A stretch of DNA of 64,000 nucleotides, from the NCBI RefSeq assembly GCF_002356115.1, contig NZ_AP014836.1:124001-188000 (forward strand), read 5' to 3'. Under the pieces are notes generated by a model. The model saw only the letters and a list, made by a program, of their open reading frames with translations, had not been told where the DNA came from and ran no database searches. Within the stretch, counting starts at the first letter, position 1; each line of letters starts with the position of its first letter. This DNA comes from Candidatus Nitrosoglobus terrae. GTDB taxonomy: Bacteria; Pseudomonadota; Gammaproteobacteria; Nitrosococcales; Nitrosococcaceae. The position numbers and the translations under genes are program-made. Below, piece by piece: positions 28,087 through 36,853 of this stretch.

Positions 28087-28990
28087 GCACCAAACTCTGG
28101 GCAGTCAGGCTACCCATCGAGGTATTGCTCTGGTATTAGTATTATGGGCAATTACTTTAGTAGCTGTTATTGCGGCCAGCTTTGCTTACACTGTGGGTAT
28201 TGAGGCTACGCTTGCTGCAAACTTGGTAGGGCAGGCGAAAGCGCGAGCTTTGGCAGAAGCCGGTATTCATTATGCTATTTTTGATCTTCTCGGCTCCGTG
28301 CAATTACATCGTTTTACTGCTGATGGTACCCCTTACCCTATAGAGATTGGCTCGGAAACCGTGACTATTTCAGTTCGGGATGTTACGGGGCTAATTGATT
28401 TAAACACGGCCAGCCGAGAGCTTTTAGGGGGATTATTCATGGCGGCTGGTGTACCACAAGATCAGCTAGATTCTTTACTTGATGTGATTGAAGATTGGCG
28501 AGATCCCGATGATATACCTCACCCACAGGGCGCAGAAGATCAAGACTATATTGCTGCTGGATTACCTTATGGCGCTAAGGATGCCCCTTTTGAAGAGGTC
28601 ACAGAGCTGCAGCAAGTTTTTGGCGTATCGTTAGAGTTATATCGACGGGTTGAGAAATCATTGACCGTATTTTCTGGGCAGGCGGGTATTAATCCTGCAG
28701 CCGCATCTAGAGAGACTTTATTAGCCATCCCAGGAATTGATCCCGGATCGGTTGAAGCTTATGTTCAAGCGCGTGCAGAAAGCCAAGCCGCGGGAGGGAC
28801 ACCGCCTCCCCCGCCTGCTATGGGTGCTGGATATTTGGCTCAGACGGGGGGGGTAGCGTATAGTTTGCACGCTGAGGCCAAGATAACAGGAGGGGGAGTT
28901 GCCATTATAGAAGCTACAGTATCCCCAGGGGCTTTGAATACGGGAGGCATCATCCCCAATTCATCGGTATTTGAGTGGAGGAGTTTATAG
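28076..28990 (+). CDS. gspK: Type II secretion minor pseudopilin GspK
   Basis: GspK is the large minor pseudopilin at the tip of the pseudopilus. A hydrophobic prepilin-like segment, GIALVLVLWAITLVAVIAAS, follows a short polar leader. The mature part contains the alpha-helical insert domain with IDLNTASRELLGGLF, EDWRDPDDIPHPQGAEDQDY and INPAAASRETLLAIPGI, all typical of GspK. The start is uncertain: TTG 28076 lies eight bases after GAGGAGG and gives 304 residues, overlapping gspJ by 11 bases; TTG 28028 would make it longer. The C-terminus contains a proline run and a flexible stretch before the last beta part. Confidence 0.87.
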   Translation: MALKHQTLGSQATHRGIALVLVLWAITLVAVIAASFAYTVGIEATLAANLVGQAKARALAEAGIHYAIFDLLGSVQLHRFTADGTPYPIEIGSETVTISVRDVTGLIDLNTASRELLGGLFMAAGVPQDQLDSLLDVIEDWRDPDDIPHPQGAEDQDYIAAGLPYGAKDAPFEEVTELQQVFGVSLELYRRVEKSLTVFSGQAGINPAAASRETLLAIPGIDPGSVEAYVQARAESQAAGGTPPPPPAMGAGYLAQTGGVAYSLHAEAKITGGGVAIIEATVSPGALNTGGIIPNSSVFEWRSL

Positions 28991-29029
28991 CGACTATAGT
29001 GTATTGCTATATTTATACTGATAAATGTC

Positions 29030-30148
29030 ATGAAATATCAATCAAAACGAAAACAGCAAAAAAGTAGTGCTAAGGTTGCTTCTTCCCATTCTCTGAATAT
29101 TGATGTCAATATAGATCTAAGCCGTTTTTTAGCTTGGTGGGGGCAAGGGCTTATGTATTATCTTCCTCCGTCGGTACGGCAGTTATTTTGGCATCAGGCG
29201 GCAACGGTAGTCTTGGAGCCACAGGGCGATGGAGTGCGGATACAGCGACTGCGGAGAGAAAGTAATGAGGTGCTTGGCTTTTATGATGGAGTGAGGCGTT
29301 GGGATACCAGTTTGCTTCATGAAGGTGAGGTCTTGATATTTCGCCTGCCAGCAGCGCAAGTACTCTCAAAATCCATTGAACTGCCCTTTGCAGCGGAAGA
29401 GAATTTACGTCAAGTCCTTGCTTTTGAGATGGAGCGACACACCCCCTTTACGGTCAATCAGGTGTATTACGATTTTGAGGTAATCAGCCGTAATGCAACT
29501 ACACGTCAAATAACAATCCGCTTAGTAGTAGCACCGCAGCGGATTTTGAATGAATGGCTGGAGCGGCTGTCTGATTGGGGACTGCAGCCGGCTGTAGTCA
29601 GTGTAGTGGGTCTTGAAAAGATGCGGATCAATCTACTGCCCCAGGAATCTCGTCCTGTTAAATCTAGTATTCTGCCCCGGATTAATATTGGGCTAGGGGT
29701 ATTGCTGCTGGTTTTGGTTGCAACGGCTACTTTACTCCCGTTGTGGCAAGAACGGAATGTGGTTATTCAGTTAATGCCAAAAGTGGCGGCGGCTCAGCAG
29801 CAAGCTGAGGCGGTTGTGGCTATTCGCCAGCAACTGGAGAAAGCGGTTAAGGCTTCAGAGTTTTTAATTAAAGAAAAACGACAATATCCTTCAGCGGTAG
29901 AGTTTCTCTATGAGCTTACTCATATTCTGCCCGATAGTATTTGGCTGCAGCAGCTTGATTTTACCCGAGGTGAGCTTAATATTCGGGGAGAGGCCGTTGA
30001 GGCATCCGCACTAATAGCCCTTTTACAGTCCTCTACGTATATGAAAAACGCCCAATTTCGCTCACCGATTACCACTGATTCTCAGACGGGTCGAGATCGT
30101 TTCCATATCACGGCTCAGATCCCTAAGGTGGAGATACCTCTTTCATGA
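29030..30148 (+). CDS. gspL: Type II secretion protein GspL (PilN-domain type)
   Basis: GspL is the inner-membrane platform protein that links the cytoplasmic ATPase GspE to GspM. The 372-residue protein has an N-terminal actin-like cytoplasmic region (about 55-200), with EENLRQVLAFEMERHTPF as the conserved stretch of the short GspL/PilM-PilN form. One membrane segment lies at about 222-242, followed by a periplasmic coiled coil and a ferredoxin-like PilN domain, with LYELTHILPDSIWLQQLDF near 295. The start ATG is 40 bases after gspK and its stop overlaps gspM (ATGA). Confidence 0.87.
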   Translation: MKYQSKRKQQKSSAKVASSHSLNIDVNIDLSRFLAWWGQGLMYYLPPSVRQLFWHQAATVVLEPQGDGVRIQRLRRESNEVLGFYDGVRRWDTSLLHEGEVLIFRLPAAQVLSKSIELPFAAEENLRQVLAFEMERHTPFTVNQVYYDFEVISRNATTRQITIRLVVAPQRILNEWLERLSDWGLQPAVVSVVGLEKMRINLLPQESRPVKSSILPRINIGLGVLLLVLVATATLLPLWQERNVVIQLMPKVAAAQQQAEAVVAIRQQLEKAVKASEFLIKEKRQYPSAVEFLYELTHILPDSIWLQQLDFTRGELNIRGEAVEASALIALLQSSTYMKNAQFRSPITTDSQTGRDRFHITAQIPKVEIPLS

Positions 30149-30759
30149 ATTTTCATCTACCAGAAAAGTGGCACGGTGCTGCCGCTATAGGTTTATTGTT
30201 ATTGATTTTACTAATGATTTATATTGTGGCTATCCAGCCGATTATCGCAAAGCATAGATTTTATCAAGAGAATATTGCCTCAATGCAGCAACGGTTGGAG
30301 AAATATCAGCAAATTATTGCTAGTCGACCGACGCTGGAGATTCAGTTAAAGCAGTTATATCGAGAGCAGGCCACTAATGCTTATTATCTAGCCCAGCAAT
30401 CTGCGCCACTAGCGGCCACCGAACTGCAAAGATGGGTTAAAGCTGCATTGGAGGCCAGCGGCGGTGGCGGCACTTTAATGAGTATGCAAAATTTACCCGT
30501 CGTTGAAACTGAACTTTTCCCCCGGGTAGGAATCAATGTTCGGATGAACGGTAGTACCGAAGTCTTAGAGAAAGTGCTCTATGATTTAGAATCTAGGCAT
30601 CCTTTGTTATTTATTGATCACCTTCAAGTCATGAGCCGCCAAATCCGGCAGCGTAGCTTGCAAGATCGAAAAAAAATCATTGAAAAAACCCTACTGACGA
30701 TTAGCTTTGAGCTTTACGGGTATATGCGAGATCCTAATGCACCACCCGTTGGCGCTTAA
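30145..30759 (+). CDS. gspM: Type II secretion protein GspM
   Basis: GspM is the second inner-membrane platform protein, which binds GspL. It has 204 residues: a short cytoplasmic start, a membrane helix at about 12-30 (AAAIGLLLLILLMIYIVAIQ), a coiled coil at 38-75 and a ferredoxin-like periplasmic domain with VGINVRMNGSTEVLEKVLYD. The shape matches the GspMb subgroup. Its start overlaps the gspL stop by four bases and its end overlaps the following GspC/N-like gene by 23 bases, so the set is tightly coupled. Confidence 0.85.
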   Translation: MNFHLPEKWHGAAAIGLLLLILLMIYIVAIQPIIAKHRFYQENIASMQQRLEKYQQIIASRPTLEIQLKQLYREQATNAYYLAQQSAPLAATELQRWVKAALEASGGGGTLMSMQNLPVVETELFPRVGINVRMNGSTEVLEKVLYDLESRHPLLFIDHLQVMSRQIRQRSLQDRKKIIEKTLLTISFELYGYMRDPNAPPVGA

Positions 30760-31345
30760 TCATCGGATGCTGGCTAATTTGCTGGCAGGTTTATGTTTAT
30801 TGGCGCTGATAATCATTGTTTTAAAGGCGCTATATCCCGTAAGGCTTTCACCGGATGCAGGTAAAACGCAGGCCAAAACAGACTCGGTAAACACTCATCC
30901 CCCTGCGCGGAAACCACCAGAGCAAATTGCGTTAATTCCTTTCACTCGCTATGGGGAGATTGCTACTCGTCCACTTTTTCGACCCAATCGCCAGCCCCCT
31001 GATCCTGATGAAATGGAGACAGGTGAGACTAATGAGACTAAAGAACAAAGAGCTATCCGGGAAAGGGAGGAGCAACAGCTCAATAGTCATGTGGAGGATT
31101 TATTTGTCATTAGCGGGATTGTGGTTACTGACCATAAAGCTATAGCTCTTTTGCACGATATTAAAAATGACAAACTGCTACGAGCGATTGAGGGAGAGGA
31201 GCTAGAGGGTTGGAAAATCAAGCAGATTTTTCCTGATAATGTATTATTTAGGAATACGGAACGAGTAGAGACCTTGAATTTAATTCGGCGCTTTGAGCCG
31301 GTTAAAGCAAGTACATCGCCGAAAAACTCACCCTCAGCTCGATAA
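30737..31345 (+). CDS. GspC/GspN-like type II secretion protein
   Basis: The ATG at 30737 gives 202 residues. One membrane segment (about 12-33) is followed by a Pro-rich linker, the RPLFRPNRQPPDPD motif typical of the GspC homology region, an acidic stretch with many Glu residues, and a small beta domain with LFVISGIVVTDHKAIALL and GEELEGWKIKQIFPDNVLF. In GspC this HR domain contacts the secretin, so the gene probably provides the inner-to-outer membrane link. GspN of the Xanthomonas XpsN type is an equally good name. A PDZ domain is absent. It lies between gspM and gspD. Confidence 0.75.
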   Translation: MHHPLALNHRMLANLLAGLCLLALIIIVLKALYPVRLSPDAGKTQAKTDSVNTHPPARKPPEQIALIPFTRYGEIATRPLFRPNRQPPDPDEMETGETNETKEQRAIREREEQQLNSHVEDLFVISGIVVTDHKAIALLHDIKNDKLLRAIEGEELEGWKIKQIFPDNVLFRNTERVETLNLIRRFEPVKASTSPKNSPSAR

Positions 31346-31433
31346 GCAACGATCCAATCTCTTAGATAGATAAAGTAATCTTCAACCTCAGATATCCATC
31401 ATGGTCATGTTTTTGCCTCTAGGGGAATTTTGA

Positions 31434-34001
31434 TTGCAAGAGAAGCATAAAAATATACGCTATATGAACTGGCTCGTAGCTGTTTGTTTTCTTACCTTAA
31501 GCGCTTGTATAAATCAGACTCCCCGTACTGAAGATCAGCAGCAATCAGAACCCCTTGAGACTTCCTCTTCTGATTCGGATCAGCAATCTTTGGCACCGCA
31601 GCAAGAGCAAGAGCAAGAGCAAGATAAGGATAAAGCCATAGCCACTGAAGTAAAGCTTAAAGATAAAGAGAAGAAAAAAGCCAAACCGCCAGAGCTTTAC
31701 CCCGGAAGTAATCACTTCATTGATCTTAAGGCCGCCGGCAAATCGCCTGCTTTTGAGGTAGTAAAAGGCGCTATTTTATTGAACTTTGAAAATACTAATC
31801 TTCGCGAGGTAGTTAAAACTATTCTTGGGGATATCTTAGGGGAGAATTATCTCATTGATCCGGCGGTTCAAGGAACAGTGACGGTACAAACGGGTCGACC
31901 ACTGCCCAAGGAGGTGTTAGTCCCCACCCTTGAAAACTTGCTGCGGATGAATAACGCGGCTTTAGTACAGTCCAAAGGGCTATATAAGGTTGTTCTGACG
32001 AGCCAGGCGCTCCAAGGAAATCTATCCCCCCATTTAAAGGCGGCTCAGGCGACCCCGGGGTATGGCGTGCGGATTATCCCGTTACACTACATTGGGGCAG
32101 CTGAGATGGAGAAAATCCTCACTCCCTTTGTCCCCAAGGAAGCTTTTATTCTAGTGGATCCTAATCGAAACTTGATCATGCTAGCGGGTATCGCCCAAGA
32201 ACTGGATCAATGGCAGGAGACCGTAGATGTTTTTGATGTGAACTGGCTTAAAGGCATGTCGGTGGGATTATATCGGTTGCAAAACACCGAGGCTGGAACG
32301 GTGGCTACTGAATTGGATGGGATTTTTGGCGCTGAATCGGATACCCCGTTAGCGGGAATGTTTCGCTTTGTGCCGGTTGAGCGGCTTAACGGTATTTTGG
32401 TGATTACTTCTCAGTCCAAATATCTGGATGAGGTGAAAACGTGGATAGATCGCCTGGATCTAGATGAAGATATCGAATCAGAGCATTTTTACGTCTACCA
32501 AGTGCAAAATGGCAAGGCCGAGTATCTGGCTGATCTATTACAAAGCGCTTTTGGTCAAGAAAGTAGCGCTTCCTCATCGGGTAAGGTTGCGCCAGGGCAA
32601 CGATCCAGTCAGCTGTTCTCATCTCCTGGGGGGAGAGGAGGCATGGGTTCTATGTCCGGATCAGGCGGGTTCGGTTCTTCTTCGTTTGGTTCCGGCGGTT
32701 TTGGTTCCTCCTCTGGTGGTATGGGGGGAAGCATGGGCGGAAGTATGGGTGGACGTACGGGAGGTGGGTTTTTAGCCTCTCAGGAGGTAGATCCTAATGC
32801 AGCTACTCAAGAATCGGCTACAGCACCTGATAAATCTACCCAGAAAACAGATCCCAATCAGCCTGCGCAAGCCTTAAATCTGCAAATTTCTCAAGCAGAA
32901 AGTAAAGGCAATAAAGGGAAAGAAAAATCTGGCGTAGGTAAAAAGATAAAATCTCTATTGGGTGGCACTAAAAGCAGTGATAGCGAAGAACCCGAGGTAC
33001 GTATTATTCCCGATGAAGCTAATAACTCATTGCTGATTGCCACCACGCCTCCGACTTACGATAAGATCAGAGCCATTCTTCGCCATCTGGATATAGCCCC
33101 TCGCCAAGTGCTGATAGAGGCTACTATTGCTGAAGTGACCTTAACCGGTGCGCTTCAATATGGGGTGCAATGGTTTTTCAAAAATGGGATCGGAAAAGCC
33201 GGTAATAATAATTTTAGCGGTACCGGTACGATCAATACGGGCGGGGCATCGCCCTTGACCGCTGCTGCAGCTTCTGCGGCTAAAGCCCTGGGAAGCAGTA
33301 ATTTCTCCTATGCGCTGACGAGTGGAGGAGCCATTAACGCGCTCCTTACTGCGGCGGCCTCTGAGAGCAAGCTTAACGTGCTTTCCTCTCCCCAGCTGAT
33401 GGTGCTGGATAACCAGATGGCCGAGATTCAAGTGGGAGATCAGGTACCTATTCTATCTGGCCAGACAGCAGGCGTAGGGGGGATTGGGACGGGCGTACTC
33501 ACCTCGCAAGTTCAGTATAAAAATACCGGTGTTATGTTAACCGTTATTCCCCGCGTTAATGCGGGAGGGCGGGTGACGTTAGAGCTTAAGCAAGAGGTGA
33601 CTGATCAAGGCAGTGCAGTGACGGTAGGGAATATTTCAAATTTTACTTTTCTACAGCGCGCTTTCCAGAGCGTGGTGACGGTGCAAAGCGGCAATACAAT
33701 TATCTTAGGGGGCTTAATTCGCACTAATGATACGTTTAACAGTAACGGGGTTCCTTTTTTATATAAATTGCCCCTCGTAGGCTCTCTGTTTGGTTCTCGG
33801 AACACCACTAAGAACCGCACTGAGTTGATTGTACTGATGACTCCGCGCGTAGTGCGGGATCAAACTGAAGCCAGGTTGGTGACCGAAGAATTTCGTCAAA
33901 AGCTGAATAACGCTTCTAATATTGCTAACCAAGAGGCGACAATGGAAGATGAAGGGGGAGATCCTTATTATTCTAATATAGAAAGTCAACCCCTAAAATG
34001 A
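31434..34001 (+). CDS. gspD: Type II secretion secretin GspD (lipoprotein)
   Basis: GspD forms the outer-membrane channel of type II secretion. The TTG at 31434 is favoured by AGGGGA seven bases upstream; an ATG at 31464 is an alternative. The 855-residue protein has a lipoprotein signal (LTLSAC near residue 24), an acidic Gln/Glu/Lys-rich linker, N0-N3 domains with ILLNFENTNLREVVKTILGD near 112 and the secretin core with VLSSPQLMVLDNQMAEIQVG, VPILSGQTAG and TIILGGLIRTNDTFN. A long Gly/Ser/Met-rich insertion (about residues 380-450) and a second charged stretch (about 470-520) interrupt the N3 region. Its lipid anchor may remove the need for a separate pilotin, but this is inference. Confidence 0.93.
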   Translation: MQEKHKNIRYMNWLVAVCFLTLSACINQTPRTEDQQQSEPLETSSSDSDQQSLAPQQEQEQEQDKDKAIATEVKLKDKEKKKAKPPELYPGSNHFIDLKAAGKSPAFEVVKGAILLNFENTNLREVVKTILGDILGENYLIDPAVQGTVTVQTGRPLPKEVLVPTLENLLRMNNAALVQSKGLYKVVLTSQALQGNLSPHLKAAQATPGYGVRIIPLHYIGAAEMEKILTPFVPKEAFILVDPNRNLIMLAGIAQELDQWQETVDVFDVNWLKGMSVGLYRLQNTEAGTVATELDGIFGAESDTPLAGMFRFVPVERLNGILVITSQSKYLDEVKTWIDRLDLDEDIESEHFYVYQVQNGKAEYLADLLQSAFGQESSASSSGKVAPGQRSSQLFSSPGGRGGMGSMSGSGGFGSSSFGSGGFGSSSGGMGGSMGGSMGGRTGGGFLASQEVDPNAATQESATAPDKSTQKTDPNQPAQALNLQISQAESKGNKGKEKSGVGKKIKSLLGGTKSSDSEEPEVRIIPDEANNSLLIATTPPTYDKIRAILRHLDIAPRQVLIEATIAEVTLTGALQYGVQWFFKNGIGKAGNNNFSGTGTINTGGASPLTAAAASAAKALGSSNFSYALTSGGAINALLTAAASESKLNVLSSPQLMVLDNQMAEIQVGDQVPILSGQTAGVGGIGTGVLTSQVQYKNTGVMLTVIPRVNAGGRVTLELKQEVTDQGSAVTVGNISNFTFLQRAFQSVVTVQSGNTIILGGLIRTNDTFNSNGVPFLYKLPLVGSLFGSRNTTKNRTELIVLMTPRVVRDQTEARLVTEEFRQKLNNASNIANQEATMEDEGGDPYYSNIESQPLK

Positions 34002-34192
34002 GACCTAATTCTCAATTTGGAGATCAACAAGTATTTGACCTAATAAGGCCTATGTTATAATTTAGGCAACAATAAGTATTTCTGGGTTTTTGTCTTAATT
34101 TTATTCATGAATAGGTATTGAAGTTATTGGCTAATGGGGTTATTCTCCGGCCTGTTAATTAAGTTTTTAGGATAGAAATCTAATATAACTTT

Positions 34193-34684
34193 TTGTATCT
34201 AAAAAACAACATTGAGCGGGACAATCAAAATCAATCAAAGGAGGCGCTTATTCTTCCGAAGACTACTGTTGTTAACAAAGAGCTGTTTTCATCCTACCTA
34301 ACCTCCACTCTTACCCTAATTATTATCACTCTCATGATTAAGCTGAGCGGCTGTACTACCGCCCCGACCACCGAGGAGATCGTAAAGCAACGGGCACTTG
34401 AACGGTGGCAGGCTTTAGTTCATGGGGATTTTGATAAGGCGTATGATTATTTAAGCCCGGGTTATCGGGCGGTAAACCCGTTAAATTTGTATCGGGGTCG
34501 CTTTGGTCATGCCGTAGTGTGGGAACAGGCGGGGATCAAACAGATTGCTTGCACGGCTAAGGCTTGTGAAGTAACCGTGAGTATCCACTATCGCTACCCA
34601 GCAAGAAATTACCAAGGGGAAAGCACAGTGGAAGAGCGATGGATAGGGGAGGATAACCACTGGTGGCTATTGCCAAAAGATTAA
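34193..34684 (+). CDS. Small lipoprotein, NTF2-like
   Basis: The frame runs from TTG 34193 (163 residues) but no ribosome-binding site fits that start. A perfect AAAGGAGG at 34237-34244 points to an ATT codon at 34250, giving 144 residues. Either way the protein has a hydrophobic stretch and a lipobox, IKLSGCTTAPT, so it should be an outer-membrane or periplasmic lipoprotein. The mature part has helix-sheet features seen in NTF2-like proteins: ALERWQALVHGDFDKAYDYL, LNLYRGRFGHAVVW and VTVSIHYRYPARNYQGE. I do not recognise a specific family. It stands between the secretin gspD and the first secreted paralogue, so an accessory role in secretion is possible. Confidence 0.7.
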   Translation: MYLKNNIERDNQNQSKEALILPKTTVVNKELFSSYLTSTLTLIIITLMIKLSGCTTAPTTEEIVKQRALERWQALVHGDFDKAYDYLSPGYRAVNPLNLYRGRFGHAVVWEQAGIKQIACTAKACEVTVSIHYRYPARNYQGESTVEERWIGEDNHWWLLPKD

Positions 34685-34767
34685 TTTTATCTCTGTTTAT
34701 GTTAAGGCGTGTTGTTTAGGTACTATTTAAATTTAGTTTAACTCTCTAGCGGAAAGGAGACATTTTA

Positions 34768-36735
34768 ATGAGAAAAACAAAACTGGCTATGGCAGTTTCC
34801 CTAGCCCTTGCTGGCACCAGCGGAACGTTTGTAGCGAATGCCCAGGTTCCCAATGCGGGCATCAACGTCAACCCGGATGGATTAGGACAAGTACTGTTGT
34901 TTCCCTACTACACGGTGAGAAATAACAACAACACCTTAATTGCCATTGGCAACAGTCATCCTAACGAAGTCAAAGCGGTGAAAATCCGTTTCCATGAAGG
35001 TAAGAACAGTAAAGATACCCTAGATTTTCACATCTACCTGTCCCCCAACGACATGTGGACGGGGTCGTTAGTCCAAAGTCAAAACGGTGTGATGCTCACC
35101 ACGGCGGATAAATCCTGTACCGTGCCGCCTATTCCAGCCAATGGGGTTGAATTTCGGAACACCGTCTACGCCATTCAGCAGCCCGACGGGGAAGACATGA
35201 CCTTAGATCGGACGCGGGAAGGGTATATCGAAATCATCGAAATGGGGGTGGTGACTTCTGCTGCTGGCCCAATTACCAGTACTAACACCAATGTCACTAA
35301 CTTGGCACAAGCCGCTACCCACGTCAATGGTGTGCCCCAAGATTGTGCGGCGCTGAACAATGCGTGGGGCTCGGGTGGTCTGTGGGCTAACACGAACCCT
35401 CAGGGAAGCACCGGAGTGACCTCCCCTACAGGTGGCTTATTTGGGGATTTAGCTATTGTTAATGTGCCGCGGGGGACGGATTACACCGTCGCCGCCACCG
35501 CGTTGCAGAACTTTGCCCTTGGCACGCCTGGTCAATTGGTTGGAACCTTGGGTAATGAGGATCTCCACGCGGCCCCTGGGTCTGATTTCCCCAACCTAGG
35601 CTTTGATGCGGGCGCTACCAGTGGTGCGCCGGTACCAATCCTCCCAGCCGATGTGATGACCTTCAGCAATGTCTTTGTGGATGGAGGAATGGTGAGTTCC
35701 CAATGGGGTAATCGAATTGATGCCGTCAGTGCGGTGTTAATGCACGCCTCGGTGATCAACGAATACACCACTGAGCCAGGCTTAAACGCCAACACCGACT
35801 GGGTGTTGACCTTCCCCACCAAAAACTTCTATGTCTGTGCGGTGAATCCCGCTCCCACTGCCAACAGTCCCACCCCTAACACAGGCAATAGCGACTGCGC
35901 CCCTGGGGTAGTCGGTTCTGGCGTGCTCGCTGGTGCAACCTTTGGCCCGCCCTTTAGCCTACCGCAAGGCACAGGCTTTTGGACCGGAGGAGCGCCACAA
36001 AATGTAAATATGAACATCTTTGATCGGGAAGAAACCACCACCGTTCAGCCTATTGACTTCTCTCCCCCTTCTCCTACGGGTGCCAATACCCTACCGTGGG
36101 AAGTCAATACCATTACCTTCAACCAGCCTTCAGGCATGACCACCAGCACCGTACTGGGATCAGCGCTGGTGTCCAATGTATCCACGGGCAGTGTTGGGGT
36201 GAATGGTTGGATGAATTTAGATCTGACCCCCGGTCATAGTATGTCTACTAATGGTTTGGTTGTTAACAACGCTGGTGGTGGAGCTGCAACGACTACCTAT
36301 ATCGGTTTACCGGTCATTGGTTTTGGGGTGGAGGAGTATGTCAATGGAAGCATCAATGGTGTGCTAGCCAACTTCGCTTCTGTCTTCTCCCATAGACTCT
36401 GCGCAGCCACCACATCAGGCGGTGAGGGTAACACCGATTGCGGCGGTAATATCACGCTTCCTCCGCCAGCGACAGGTACTGGCACTAGCACTAGCACAAG
36501 TACCAGCACTGACACAGGTACAGGCACAGGTACAGGCACAGGTACAGGTACAGGCACAGGTACAGGCACAGGTACAGGCACAGGTACAGGTACAGGTACT
36601 GACACAGGTACAGGTACTGACACAGGTACAGGTACTGACACAGGTACAGGTACTGACACAGGTACAGGTACTGACACAGGTACAGGTACTGACACAGGTA
36701 CAGGTACTGACACAGGTACAGGTACTGGTCCATAA
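34768..36735 (+). CDS. Secreted protein of unrecognised family with Gly-Thr repeat tail
   Basis: Starting at ATG 34768, eight bases after AAAGGAGA, the 655-residue protein has a signal peptide, [20 protein letters not shown], cut near VANA-QVPN. The main part (about 28-560) shares blocks with the protein at 37899: [88 protein letters not shown] and [12 protein letters not shown]. Cysteines occur in matching places. The tail is Ser/Thr-rich, then a Gly-Thr repeat, then seven DTGTGT units. I know similar proteins as uncharacterised secreted proteins in other proteobacteria. Position after gspD suggests a type II secretion substrate. No sorting motif or membrane segment is seen at the C-terminus. 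Confidence 0.82.
   Translation: MRKTKLAMAVSLALAGTSGTFVANAQVPNAGINVNPDGLGQVLLFPYYTVRNNNNTLIAIGNSHPNEVKAVKIRFHEGKNSKDTLDFHIYLSPNDMWTGSLVQSQNGVMLTTADKSCTVPPIPANGVEFRNTVYAIQQPDGEDMTLDRTREGYIEIIEMGVVTSAAGPITSTNTNVTNLAQAATHVNGVPQDCAALNNAWGSGGLWANTNPQGSTGVTSPTGGLFGDLAIVNVPRGTDYTVAATALQNFALGTPGQLVGTLGNEDLHAAPGSDFPNLGFDAGATSGAPVPILPADVMTFSNVFVDGGMVSSQWGNRIDAVSAVLMHASVINEYTTEPGLNANTDWVLTFPTKNFYVCAVNPAPTANSPTPNTGNSDCAPGVVGSGVLAGATFGPPFSLPQGTGFWTGGAPQNVNMNIFDREETTTVQPIDFSPPSPTGANTLPWEVNTITFNQPSGMTTSTVLGSALVSNVSTGSVGVNGWMNLDLTPGHSMSTNGLVVNNAGGGAATTTYIGLPVIGFGVEEYVNGSINGVLANFASVFSHRLCAATTSGGEGNTDCGGNITLPPPATGTGTSTSTSTSTDTGTGTGTGTGTGTGTGTGTGTGTGTGTGTDTGTGTDTGTGTDTGTGTDTGTGTDTGTGTDTGTGTDTGTGTGP
36475..36731 (+). 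repeat. Tandem repeat: 6-base GGTACA/GGCACA units, then seven 18-base units
   Basis: Within the 3' end of the secreted-protein gene, 36517-36600 consists of 14 consecutive 6-base Gly-Thr units, GGTACA or GGCACA with a last GGTACT. From 36601 to 36726 the unit GACACAGGTACAGGTACT is repeated seven times without a base change, coding for DTGTGT. All units are multiples of three, so changes in copy number would alter tail length without shifting the frame. Confidence 0.95.
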
Positions 36736-36778
36736 TAACCCAGTCGCTAAATCAACTAGCTTTAGCCGACAGGCAACC

Positions 36779-36812
36779 AGAGCAGATCGCTTCGGCGGTC
36801 TGCTCTTTTCTT
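36779..36812 (+). terminator. Strong rho-independent terminator
   Basis: AGAGCAGATCGC pairs with GCGGTCTGCTCT around a TTCG tetraloop, with one G-U pair, and is followed by TTTCTTTCT. It ends the secreted-protein gene, so the parvulin gene downstream probably has its own promoter or depends on read-through. Confidence 0.92.
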
Positions 36813-36853
36813 TCTCACTCACCTAGTTTTAAAGCAAATCGTTTAATTTGAAT

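Noticed and set aside
36297-36826. Long open frames on both strands across the Gly-Thr repeat (including Cys-Thr and Val-Pro repeat peptides)
   Set aside because: They arise because the repeat unit has no stop in any frame. They lack ribosome-binding sites and overlap the secreted-protein gene with its signal peptide and paralogue.
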